From Deltaproteobacteria bacterium (GTDB taxonomy: Bacteria > Myxococcota > XYA12-FULL-58-9 > JAUUZB01): a DNA stretch of 12,400 nt. Location: positions 1-12,400 of the forward strand of contig JAUUZB010000025.1 of assembly GCA_030590185.1 (NCBI GenBank), in the 5' to 3' direction. The notes under the pieces are model-generated. The model was given only the letters and a program-made list of their open reading frames with translations, searched no databases and was not told where the DNA came from. The position numbers and the translations under genes are program-made. Positions within the stretch are counted from its first letter, which is position 1, and the number at the start of each line of letters is the position of its first letter. Shown here piece by piece: positions 5,754 to 12,400 of the stretch.

Positions 5754-7823
5754 ATGGCGCAGCGTACGAGAGTTGACTCGGGTCCACGGCTCCTACCGGC
5801 CACGGCCGTCGTTATCAGCTATTTTTTGGTCCTCGCCGGCGCCACCTCTGCCTGCCATGAACAGGTAGGCACGAGCGTGGTCGAGGGTGGCGACATGATC
5901 CACGACGACACCGGCGATGATGATTCGGTCAGCGGTGACACCTTGGCCGGCGGGGAGGGGCCCGGCGATGGATTCATCCCGGGAGATACCTTCGGTTGGG
6001 ATTGCTTCACCCCTGCCGATTGCACCATGCCCGAGCCGTGCGAGGAAGCCAGCGGCGCTGGGTGCGATGGCGGCGTTTGTGTGTACCAGCCCACCGCCGC
6101 GACCACGGTCTGTGTTGACGGGGATCCCTGCACCGAAGACGACGCCTGCGACGGATCGGGCAACTGCGTCGGCAGCGACAAGGTGTGCGGCGCGCCGCCC
6201 GCGCCCTCGTGCCAGGGCGAAGACTACGTCTATTATGTCAGCCTCGGGGGCTGCGAGCCGACCAGTGGCGATTGTTTCGAAGAGACTATCATCGCCTGCG
6301 GGGCCAACTGTGTGGCGGACTGCCTCAACGTCTGTGACGGCGTCCCCTGCCCAGCCCAGAACTTCGGCTGCCGCGTTGGTAACTGTGAGCCGGTCCCCCA
6401 GGAGCCTCCCCCACCCATCCCCGAGTGTGTCTACGCCGATGCGGTTGGTTCGCTGAGCTGCGACACGGGCGCCGCGGCGATCGAGCATTGTATCTCCGGC
6501 GAATGCAGAGAATGCGCGACCGACGACGACTGTCCGGCCTGTGCGGGCTGCGGCGCGGGTGGTTACTGCGACGTGGCCCTCACCGATGACGACGACTGCG
6601 GCACCATCTACTGCGATGGCCTCGACCAACTACCGTGCAGAGATTACCATCACCTCACCACCGCCCGTTGTGAGGGTCTCGGGGACTGCAAGGACGCCAA
6701 CACCGGCGATTGCACCGATTTCACCGATGCCGCCGCCGGCACCGACTGTGGTCTGTGCGCTACCTGTGACGACAGCGGGGGCTGCACCAACGTCCCCGTG
6801 GATGATGGCGCTTGCCCTGTGGTTGATTGCGAACAGTATGAGTTGAGCTTCCCCTGCCGCGACTACACCGACATCACCACGGATCGTTGCAAGGATTTCA
6901 ACGACTGCAAGGTGGCCCTCGATGATTGCACCTACGTCAACAACCCGGTCTCCTGCGATGACGACAGCGCGTGCACGGACCCTGACACCTGCGTAGGTGG
7001 TGAATGCCTGGGCGGCGCCGACCAGTGCGTCCACCCGGAGTACTGCGTCACCGGGGCCTGCCTCGATGCCGACACGAGCAGCGAAGCCTGTGAAACTGGC
7101 GGCGGTTTCAACTACCTGTCTGCCTTCCCGGGCGATGCCACGGAGGGCAACTGCTGTGGTGACGATGCTTTGGAATACTACACCTATCTGCGCTACTACG
7201 AGGGCGGCTGGGATGGTGGGGCCTCGGTGGCGAGCAGCTACTCGGTCTGTTGCGACAGCTCGAGTGACTGCGAGGCGGGAATCAGCCGTACCTGTATCAG
7301 CGCCGGCGAAACGATCGACGATTTCGATGCGAGCGCCGGGGACGCGTACCTCTGCAACGCTCGTATTCTGTGGCAGTGCTGCGTGGCGGAGGTTTGCGGG
7401 CAAATCAACGCCGGCGGAATCGACAACCTCTGCGAGCGCGACGACAGCGACACCGAGGACTACAGTTGGACCACGACCGTCGGCGCGGCCGGGTCCGAGC
7501 TCATCCGCAAGCAGTGGTGCGCCCCCATCGACGTGGATGCCAGTACCGACGATCACTGCGGGGCGGGCATGGTCCAGGACGCCATCGACGGGCCAGGCGG
7601 TGATAACTCCGGCGGCTATGCCTGCTGCGCCAATGCGAACGCGTGCGTCGCTGACGGGCCGACCAATACCTGCGTCGCCAACAATGCGCGCGCCCCCGGC
7701 AGCCCGCATTGGCTCTGCTACAATTCGTTCTGGCTCGAATGCGCTGACCTGGACAACTTCAACGGACTTGAAGTCGGTTCCTGGGCTTGCACGCGCAGCA
7801 CACCCGCATGGGAAGCGCTGTGA
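5754..7823 (+). CDS. Large cysteine-rich exported protein, probable lipoprotein (689 aa)
   Basis: The frame is open upstream, but ATG 5754 is preferred because AGGAGA lies eight bases before it (5741-5746) and it begins a signal peptide (hydrophobic 13-30) ending in TSAC. Cysteine 34 may be lipidated, although threonine at -3 makes the lipobox non-standard. A Gly/Asp-rich spacer follows (about 40-75). The rest carries about 74 cysteines: a 'DGDPCTEDDACDGSGNCVGS' module, two consecutive 72-residue repeats (260-403) with 'PCRDY', 'RC' and 'DCK' landmarks, a second CT-D-C-GGEC module, and a C-terminal part with four CC pairs and aromatic-rich stretches such as 'YYTYLRYYEGG'. No enzyme motif is seen. 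A role in surface binding or adhesion is inference from composition. After the stop, the same frame continues with a further Cys module, so the gene may once have been longer. Confidence 0.88.
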   Translation: MAQRTRVDSGPRLLPATAVVISYFLVLAGATSACHEQVGTSVVEGGDMIHDDTGDDDSVSGDTLAGGEGPGDGFIPGDTFGWDCFTPADCTMPEPCEEASGAGCDGGVCVYQPTAATTVCVDGDPCTEDDACDGSGNCVGSDKVCGAPPAPSCQGEDYVYYVSLGGCEPTSGDCFEETIIACGANCVADCLNVCDGVPCPAQNFGCRVGNCEPVPQEPPPPIPECVYADAVGSLSCDTGAAAIEHCISGECRECATDDDCPACAGCGAGGYCDVALTDDDDCGTIYCDGLDQLPCRDYHHLTTARCEGLGDCKDANTGDCTDFTDAAAGTDCGLCATCDDSGGCTNVPVDDGACPVVDCEQYELSFPCRDYTDITTDRCKDFNDCKVALDDCTYVNNPVSCDDDSACTDPDTCVGGECLGGADQCVHPEYCVTGACLDADTSSEACETGGGFNYLSAFPGDATEGNCCGDDALEYYTYLRYYEGGWDGGASVASSYSVCCDSSSDCEAGISRTCISAGETIDDFDASAGDAYLCNARILWQCCVAEVCGQINAGGIDNLCERDDSDTEDYSWTTTVGAAGSELIRKQWCAPIDVDASTDDHCGAGMVQDAIDGPGGDNSGGYACCANANACVADGPTNTCVANNARAPGSPHWLCYNSFWLECADLDNFNGLEVGSWACTRSTPAWEAL
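6531..6962 (+). repeat. Two tandem 216-bp (72-residue) cysteine repeats
   Basis: Unit 1 is 6531-6746 and unit 2 is 6747-6962, each exactly 72 codons. Cysteines fall at positions 1, 4, 7, 13, 23, 28, 36/37, 47/48, 53/54 and 61 in both, with matching 'PCRDY', 'TT-RC', 'DCK' and 'DCT'. The sequences otherwise differ considerably, so the duplication is old and the cysteine scaffold is under constraint. This defines a repeatable disulfide module within the 689-residue protein. Confidence 0.8.
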
Positions 7824-7916
7824 TTGGCCGTCAGAATCTCAGCACCATCTAGTTGTGCCGAGCTCGATTGGACCTGTGGCTACGATGAATACCTCGACCA
7901 TCGCTCCTGTGTGTGA
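7824..7916 (+). pseudogene. Possible cut-off 3' segment of the Cys-rich gene (cysteine module after the stop codon)
   Basis: Directly after the TGA at 7821-7823 the same frame stays open for 30 codons and includes CAELDWTCGYDEYLDHRSC. This resembles the start of the module 'CEAFDLVCGLYEICGEVVDC' in the lipoprotein at 1775-2599: C-x2-[FL]-D-x2-C-G with E at the same place. The match suggests that the stop is secondary and the protein formerly extended into another Cys module. Chance is not excluded. The remaining bases to the next gene (7917-7966) show no clear promoter. Confidence 0.35.
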
Positions 7917-7966
7917 GCCGAATCCACCCCTAGCCTTCCGCTAGCGCGCTGCGATAAGTTGGGCGT

Positions 7967-8566
7967 GTGAATAACTTCGCTGTCCGCTCAGGTCACGCCG
8001 CAATCCTCGTCATCACGATGGTCGTGACCATACCCCTGCCAGCGGCGGCGGCGAGCCGGGACCTCGAGAAGGCGCGCGCTGCCTACGACGATCTCCGCTA
8101 CGAAGAGGTGCTCCCGCTGCTGGAGCTGGCCCTGGCGCAAGCCACGGACGACCAGGAGCTGGCCGAGATCTTCGAGTTGATGGGGTTTGTCCACACCGCC
8201 TTTGGCGCCATGGACAAAGCCAAGGCCGCCTTTGTCGAGCTGCTCCTGCGGCGGCCGGACCACGAGCTGGCAGCGGGCCTCTCACCCAAAATCCGGGAGG
8301 CCTATGGAAACGCCAGGTTCGAAATCGATCAGGTCTGGGCCGCCGAGACCATCGCCGCCCAACCGGTCGCCGATGGCGATGGCGCGCTGCACGCAGACGT
8401 TACCGCCCCCGCTGGGGAACCGGCCGTCCTCGAGACCTGGTGGTTCTGGACGATCGTGGCCGGTGTGGTGGTAGTCGCTGCTGGCGCCACCACCGTTGGG
8501 GTCGTCGCCGGCACCGGCGGTTCGGAGCCCCAGTCAGCCTTCGACTTCGGGCCGTTGAGGTTCTGA
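7967..8566 (+). CDS. Exported TPR-like protein with C-terminal membrane span
   Basis: The GTG start gives a signal peptide with hydrophobic core (11-25) and PAAAA cleavage region (to about 29). No strong ribosome site is visible, so the start could also be ATG 8018, which would spoil the signal. Residues 30-100 form helical repeats of TPR type ('ARAAYDDLRYEEVLPLLELA', 'GFVHTAFGAMDKAKAAFVEL'), ending in 'LSPKIREAYGNAR' (105-117). That TPR block followed by SPK-(V/I)-xxA(Y/F)-xxAR is a recurring arrangement in myxococcal envelope proteins. Residues 118-156 are a linker, 158-182 a membrane span, and the last residues are a short tail. Its partner is unknown; TPR domains usually mediate protein contacts. 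The downstream lipoprotein gene starts two bases after its stop, so the pair is very likely translationally coupled. Confidence 0.85.
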   Translation: MNNFAVRSGHAAILVITMVVTIPLPAAAASRDLEKARAAYDDLRYEEVLPLLELALAQATDDQELAEIFELMGFVHTAFGAMDKAKAAFVELLLRRPDHELAAGLSPKIREAYGNARFEIDQVWAAETIAAQPVADGDGALHADVTAPAGEPAVLETWWFWTIVAGVVVVAAGATTVGVVAGTGGSEPQSAFDFGPLRF

Positions 8567-8568
8567 CC

Positions 8569-8946
8569 GTGCGCCCGCGGCTCAGCCCTCTCCTGCTCCT
8601 ACTCGCCTGCCTCGCCGGATGTGGCGGCGATCCCTCTCGCGTGATCCTGTACGTGTACGGGGAGTATGAGATCCCCAACGAAATCGATTCTATCGAGCTT
8701 GCCATCGGCGATCCCGACAGCGGCGATGACGTTGCCGACTTCGAGATCGAGCTCACCGACGACGATGCCCTGCCGCTTCGTATCCTGCTCGAACCGAACG
8801 CGGAGCATCCCAAGATCCTCCAAGCCTATTTCCTCGCCCGCAAGGGGGAGGTGGCGGTCGCCCATCTCACCTTCAGCTTCACCTGGGAAGAGGGGCGTGA
8901 GCTGATCGCCAATCAAAATGAGCAGCTAGCCCTCCAGTCCCTTTGA
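8569..8946 (+). CDS. Small lipoprotein with predicted beta-sandwich domain (125 aa)
   Basis: GTG 8569 is chosen over an earlier in-frame start because it follows the upstream stop by two bases, has TGAGG at 8556-8560, and begins a lipoprotein signal (leucine-rich core, lipobox LAGC, lipidated cysteine at residue 18). The mature part reads like a beta-sandwich: 'VILYVYGEYEIPNEIDSIEL', then 'FEIELTDDDALPLRILLEPN' and 'VAVAHLTFSF'. The pattern of a strand, 'xVPxEIDxV', an acidic turn, 'LPLxxxLxP' and a late 'F-x-GR' strand recurs in uncharacterised Myxococcota lipoproteins. I recognise no enzyme or ligand site. It probably acts with the coupled TPR-like protein. The first 84 bases after it (8947-9030), where it meets the convergent VWA gene, hold no convincing terminator. 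Confidence 0.85.
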   Translation: MRPRLSPLLLLLACLAGCGGDPSRVILYVYGEYEIPNEIDSIELAIGDPDSGDDVADFEIELTDDDALPLRILLEPNAEHPKILQAYFLARKGEVAVAHLTFSFTWEEGRELIANQNEQLALQSL

Positions 8947-9030
8947 GACCTCGGCAGGACCACCGGCGCCAGCTCGGGCGTCAGGTGCCACAACAGTGAG
9001 TTCTGAACCCCGTACCGCTGTCACCTCTGT
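8947..9030. other. Convergent intergenic gap
   Basis: The two convergent genes meet here. A GGCGCC / GGTGCC pairing (around 8967-8990) could form a weak hairpin, but it has no T-run and is not convincing as a terminator for either strand. Confidence 0.3.
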
Positions 9031-10980
9031 TCAACCTTCGATGGTCACCAGGATGGCGAGGTCTGTCAGCAAGAGCTCGCTCTCATCGACGATGAGCACC
9101 CCGTCGGCCCAGCCATAATTCACCGGCGAAACCGGGTCGGTGCCCTCGTCCTGATGCACGACCTCGACCGCGCTGATTGTCTGCTCCGGCTCCAGGGGCA
9201 GGGGAAATTCATTGATGATATCGGTCTGCACAAAGCCGGCGACCCACTCGAGGGCCGCGGCGTAGCTCGAGTCGCAAATGGAAAACACACCGTCAGCTAG
9301 GGTCGCGAGATAGGTGCCATATTCCTGGCCACCCCCGGTGTCCGGCGTGCAGCCATCGGGATTGACAGTTGGATCGTGGATGATCGCCGCGACAAAGAAG
9401 CTCTCACCGAACAGGCTGGTGGCGCGGTCGAGGAAGAAGCTGCGCAAGTCGTCCCGATCAGCCGCGTCTCCGACGTACTCGCGCCACGGGTACCCAGCGC
9501 TGCAGACCGTCTGCACCACGGTTCGGTAACCCTCTGGCCAACAGTCGGCCAACTCGTAACCGTCGGAGGTGGGAAAGTAACTACCCTGGCAGGCGGCGGT
9601 CGCTTCTGCGCAGGAACCGACCTGACTCGCCCATTTGTGACACTCGTAATAATAGCCGAATCTATCTCTCTCGTAGTAACGACAATTGGCGTCGCAGCTG
9701 CGCTGCTCGTAGATGCCGCTGCAGAGATTGTCCGCCGCGGTGCATTGCTCCAGACCAACGCAAGAGCTCACGGGCGCCTCGATGAGGAGCGACACCTCGT
9801 CCGGGCAGGCGACCGCCGTGTTGCCATCGCCGCCCACACAATGGGTGCCCGAGTCACGGCAGGTGAGGGTGACCCGCCGCTCCAGGCGCCGGAACCGCAC
9901 CGCGTACTGGTTGAGGGTGCAGTCGTCGCCGCTGGTACAATCGACATTGGTGCTCTGCTCCTGACAGGTGTCGGTGAGTTGATACCCTCTCAGGCACTCG
10001 GAGACGCTGGTGTCATCATCTTCGTCACTGATCACCACGAACACGACCCGGTCGCCCTGGCCGAGGATCGCATCACTCTCCACCAGACGGGCGAGGGAGC
10101 AGAGCGGTTGCTCGCGACTGTCGCCGCCGATCCCCACGTTGGCGATGGCGTTGGCCAGCTGAATCTGCACCGCGGCGATGTCGGTCAGGTCTGGAGTCAG
10201 CTTGGCGGTGTAGGCGTGTCCACCGCTGGCGCCCAGGGACCTGGCCAGGCTCCAGGAGCCCAACCGCGTGCGGGTCTCGTTGGCGGAACAGGAGATGGTG
10301 TCATCGTTGGTGTCCACACAATGATGGGCGTAGCTGGTCATCGGCTCGTTGTTGGCCTGACCATCGTCCCGCTGCCAGTCGACCAGGTAGCGCAACCCGC
10401 TCGAGGTGTCGTAGGTCGCGGCGGCGCTGTCCGTCCCGGACTGGGTGGTGGTGTAAACATAAAACTCGGCGTTGTTGCCCTGTAGGGTGGCCAGCAGATC
10501 TGTCACCCCATCGGCGAGCAGAGCCTGGGAGGCCTGCATGGTGTCGGAGTTGTCGACGATGAAGACGACCTTGACCAGGGGACGAATAGTGTCGACCAGC
10601 AGGTCGATCCGAACCACGCCCTGGCATGGGCCGCAGTCCACGGTCAGGCCGCAACGATCAAGGAGAGGACCGCAGCCAGCGCCGCAGATCTGGGTGGCGC
10701 TCTGTGGGACACATTCGCAGGCGCCATCAACGCAGTCGTAGCCGATCTCACAGTCGCCACAGTTGAAGGACTCCTCGGTGCAGGGATCGATCTTGGGACC
10801 ACACTCATTGGCGGCGCAGGTGCCACAAGCCTCGGGGGGTGGATCGGGGAGGGGCCGGGGTGGTGGCTCTCGTTGCGGAAGAGGATTCAAAACGTCGGCG
10901 CTGCAGCCGGCACCCAGGGCCATGAGTGCGGACATGAGTGCGGACATCACCGAACAACAAGCGAGATGGCGGTAGCGCAT
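9031..10980 (-). CDS. VWA-domain lipoprotein with cysteine-rich N-terminus (649 aa)
   Basis: The frame opens further upstream with TTG, but ATG at 10978-10980 gives the best signal peptide: RYRH, a hydrophobic stretch and LGAGC (lipidated cysteine 26, slightly non-standard). No ribosome site precedes it. Residues 26-52 are Pro-rich; 52-120 contain cysteine modules ('CGTCAANECG', 'DRCGLTVDCGPC'). The VWA-like domain starts at about 127: 'VVFIVDNSDTM' supplies the metal-site DxSxT (143-147; DxSxS is usual), and 'VVFVVISDEDDDTS' (312-325) is the segment typical of myxococcal VWA lipoproteins. Residues 345-500 add a cysteine-rich insertion. The 'GTYLATLADGVFSICD' stretch (556-571) and a beta-rich end close the protein. 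VWA domains bind partners through a metal ion; the ligand is unknown. A sigma54-like element lies just upstream. Confidence 0.9.
   Translation of the reverse strand: MRYRHLACCSVMSALMSALMALGAGCSADVLNPLPQREPPPRPLPDPPPEACGTCAANECGPKIDPCTEESFNCGDCEIGYDCVDGACECVPQSATQICGAGCGPLLDRCGLTVDCGPCQGVVRIDLLVDTIRPLVKVVFIVDNSDTMQASQALLADGVTDLLATLQGNNAEFYVYTTTQSGTDSAAATYDTSSGLRYLVDWQRDDGQANNEPMTSYAHHCVDTNDDTISCSANETRTRLGSWSLARSLGASGGHAYTAKLTPDLTDIAAVQIQLANAIANVGIGGDSREQPLCSLARLVESDAILGQGDRVVFVVISDEDDDTSVSECLRGYQLTDTCQEQSTNVDCTSGDDCTLNQYAVRFRRLERRVTLTCRDSGTHCVGGDGNTAVACPDEVSLLIEAPVSSCVGLEQCTAADNLCSGIYEQRSCDANCRYYERDRFGYYYECHKWASQVGSCAEATAACQGSYFPTSDGYELADCWPEGYRTVVQTVCSAGYPWREYVGDAADRDDLRSFFLDRATSLFGESFFVAAIIHDPTVNPDGCTPDTGGGQEYGTYLATLADGVFSICDSSYAAALEWVAGFVQTDIINEFPLPLEPEQTISAVEVVHQDEGTDPVSPVNYGWADGVLIVDESELLLTDLAILVTIEG
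10921..10944 (-). repeat. 12-bp tandem duplication in the VWA signal peptide
   Basis: Two exact 12-base units (CATGAGTGCGGA on the plus strand) encode MSAL-MSAL on the minus strand, inside the hydrophobic part of the signal peptide, followed by a third ATG. It is in frame and lengthens the core by four residues. It also creates several in-frame ATGs, making the true start uncertain. Confidence 0.8.
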
Positions 10981-10992
10981 GGGAGGATGGAA

Positions 10993-11008
10993 AGCAGGAT
11001 CCGTACCA
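10993..11008 (-). promoter_or_regulatory. Candidate sigma54 (-24/-12) promoter for the VWA lipoprotein gene
   Basis: Read on the minus strand, TGGTACGGATCCTGCT fits TGGCACGrNNNTTGCW with two mismatches (C to T at position 4, T to C at position 12) and exact GG-to-GC spacing. Transcription would begin near 10982, only two bases before ATG 10980. That would give an almost leaderless mRNA, which agrees with the lack of a ribosome site there. A farther promoter is possible: an AT-rich patch lies at 11046-11072. Confidence 0.4.
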
Positions 11009-11119
11009 GGGCCGGGTTTGCCCCCGACCGCCCGGTGCCGCTCCAACTATACGTAGATATTAGTGTTTAGTGAGTGCCGCCAAACCCGCGGCCCATGGCA
11101 TCGCCCCGAGATGCGCTCT

Positions 11120-11218
11120 CGAGGATACACCGTCAAAGACCAACCTGCCCTCCGGTCGACCACCACCCGGGTTCTCGCCGTAGGCCATGTTGGCCGGGAT
11201 CCAAAAGCGGAATTGATG
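11120..11218 (-). pseudogene. FKBP-type peptidyl-prolyl isomerase fragment
   Basis: On the minus strand, 33 codons read 'FRFWIPANMAYGENPGGGRP' followed by 'EGRLVFDGV'. This is the late beta-hairpin of FKBP isomerases (R-x-W-I-P-x-x-[LM]-A-Y-G ... GxLVFDVEL). The residues on both sides do not continue the fold: the segment before it lacks the 'EGVxxMxxGG' strand, and after FDG the expected VELL strand is missing. The piece sits between two minus-strand genes in the same direction. It is too small to be functional and is best read as a relic of a lost gene. The rest of 10981-11298 holds only the candidate promoter and the AT-rich patch. Confidence 0.6.
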
Positions 11219-11298
11219 GTTCGCGTGGCTGGCGCATGACACGAGATACGAGACGTATATTGGATTCACCGGCCTCGTAGCCCGCGCGGCCGTCCCGC

Positions 11299-12400
11299 TC
11301 AACAGGAAGGAAAGGCACCGAAGTCGATCGGATCGCCGAGCGCCTCGAGCTCTTCGCAGGTGTAGCGAACAAAGCTCGAGTAGGAGGTGCTCAGCTTCCT
11401 GATGTGGCTGCAGTCGACGCTCAACCCTTCGCAGACGTAGTAATCAACGGAGTAGCCCTCGTCTGCGCTGTAACTGGTGACCTCATACCAACTGGCCCCG
11501 GGCTCGCACTGGTCACCGGGAGTCGGGCCGGTCCAGGGGTCGTCGCAGGGGGAATAACAGGCGGGCACCATGGTCTCGGCCGGATCGCGGTACCAGGCAG
11601 CGGGCAGGCACGACCAACCGGGCTCGCAGCCGATGGTGTTGTGGCACCAACCGCCGCAGCCGTCAGGGGCGCCACAGGCCTCGCCGTCGCAGTCGGCGAC
11701 GCAGAACTCGGGTCCCGGCTCGGGATCCTGGTCGCATGCGGTCCCTTCGCAGGTGTTGATCTCGTAGCCGATGATGTAGCTCTTGGGCGCCCACTGACCG
11801 AACTTGCAGCGGCCGACAAAGGGAATGTAGACGAAATAGCTCTCATCCTTTTTGGTGACGGCGAGGGAGTAGCTGAGCAGGGGTGGAAAGCAGCCGCCAT
11901 AGTCTCGGCTCGGATCGACGATCGTCTTTTTCATTACCCAGGCGCCGCCCTGCAGGTCGTAGATGGCGAGTCGCGAAGCGTCGTCGAGGTCTTCCGGGTC
12001 CCAGAATACGCCGTAGAGGAAGACCTTCCCGTCGAGGATCTGGATGTTCTGACCTGGGACGTCGATCACCTTCTCCCAGGAATCGCTGCCGAGGGTGTGC
12101 TTCCATAGTTGGCCCATGGTGCAGTCGGAGCAGTAGAACGGGTCGACCGGAGCTGGGGTCAAATGGGAGTAGAGCGCCGAGCCAGTGACATTGCCGATGG
12201 CTGAGGTCTGACCGCCCCCGCCGATGTGGACATAGAGCGTTTCGTGGTCGAGGACCGCGCTCGCGATCCCGATCATGCCTGAGCTGAGGATGCCGTCCAC
12301 CGGTCCGCGGTAGGAGGGGCCCACGTCCGGGGCGGCATAGCGGTCGATCTCGACCACGTTGACCGGGTCGCTGTAGTCGTAGAGGACGTGCTCGCTGCCA
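11299..12400 (-). CDS. Cysteine-containing exported-type protein, 3' part (5' end outside window)
   Basis: The frame runs to the right edge without a stop: before the GTG at 12355-12357 it continues with GSEHVLYDYSDPVN, so this GTG is probably internal and 366 residues are visible. The first 210 or so contain repeated beta-strand stretches ('VLDHETLYVHIGGGG', 'LDGKVFLYGVFWDP', 'SYFVYIPFVGRCKFG'), suggesting a beta-propeller-like sensor or binding domain. A cysteine-rich part follows: 'FCVADCDGEACGAPDGCGGW', then 'CEPGWSCLP' and several paired cysteines up to the C-terminal cysteine. The cysteine module is related to those in the proteins at 1775-2599 and 9031-10980. A signal peptide would lie outside the window. 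Part of a decayed relative is found at 5532-5573. No catalytic motif is recognisable. Confidence 0.85.
   Translation of the reverse strand, partial: GSEHVLYDYSDPVNVVEIDRYAAPDVGPSYRGPVDGILSSGMIGIASAVLDHETLYVHIGGGGQTSAIGNVTGSALYSHLTPAPVDPFYCSDCTMGQLWKHTLGSDSWEKVIDVPGQNIQILDGKVFLYGVFWDPEDLDDASRLAIYDLQGGAWVMKKTIVDPSRDYGGCFPPLLSYSLAVTKKDESYFVYIPFVGRCKFGQWAPKSYIIGYEINTCEGTACDQDPEPGPEFCVADCDGEACGAPDGCGGWCHNTIGCEPGWSCLPAAWYRDPAETMVPACYSPCDDPWTGPTPGDQCEPGASWYEVTSYSADEGYSVDYYVCEGLSVDCSHIRKLSTSYSSFVRYTCEELEALGDPIDFGAFPSC

Noticed and set aside
6630..7709. A 359-codon minus-strand frame opposite the Cys-rich protein
   Set aside because: It is antisense to a gene with ordered cysteine repeats, and no feature of its own was found.
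7821..7823. Possible recoding of TGA as selenocysteine or by readthrough
   Set aside because: No selenocysteine insertion hairpin or conserved context is visible; a simple stop mutation explains the downstream module better.
9376..10485. A 369-codon plus-strand frame opposite the VWA gene
   Set aside because: The translation has the composition of antisense to a Cys/Asp-rich gene; the minus strand encodes a coherent VWA lipoprotein.

Overview
The window is GC-rich DNA from a bacterium that looks like Myxococcota or another former deltaproteobacterial lineage. This is inferred from gene types: membrane proteins ending in PEGA domains, very cysteine-rich lipoproteins, a von Willebrand A (VWA) lipoprotein with a 'SDEDD' segment, a tetratricopeptide (TPR)-like protein with the characteristic 'SPKI' stretch, and a parallel beta-helix protein with a MYXO-CTERM-like tail. 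There are no rRNA, tRNA, CRISPR or complete mobile elements. Nearly every intact product is predicted to be exported, lipidated or membrane-bound, so this is a cell-envelope region.

Layout, left to right. 1-1038 (+) is the C-terminal part of a membrane protein with two PEGA domains, cut by the window edge; a Ser/Thr kinase is the likeliest identity. A sigma54-like element (1147-1162) precedes a closely packed plus-strand group: PEGA-like lipoprotein (1197-1736), cysteine-rich lipoprotein (1775-2599) and exported beta-helix protein (2612-4567). Gaps of 38 and 12 bases suggest co-transcription.

4568-5753 contains no intact gene that I can support. It holds a perfect-arm inverted repeat, a broken rhodanese gene, an IS91-type transposase fragment, and a short decayed copy of the gene at the right edge of the window. 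Next come a 689-residue cysteine-rich exported protein (5754-7823) containing two exact-length 72-residue repeats, a TPR-like protein (7967-8566) and a small lipoprotein (8569-8946) whose start lies two bases after the preceding stop.

The last third is on the minus strand and converges on the plus-strand genes: a VWA lipoprotein (9031-10980) with a sigma54-like element almost on its start codon, a fragment of an FKBP-type peptidyl-prolyl isomerase (11120-11218), and the 3' part of a gene for a cysteine-containing protein (11299-window end).

How the genes may work together is inference. The shared cysteine modules and Gly-Asp spacers suggest one family of surface proteins displayed through lipid anchors or a C-terminal sorting signal. 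The window shows no dedicated secretion machinery or recognisable sortase, and no known pathway can be assigned. The most useful observations are the two sigma54-like promoters, the cluster of gene remnants, the unusual sorting tail and the recurring cysteine modules.
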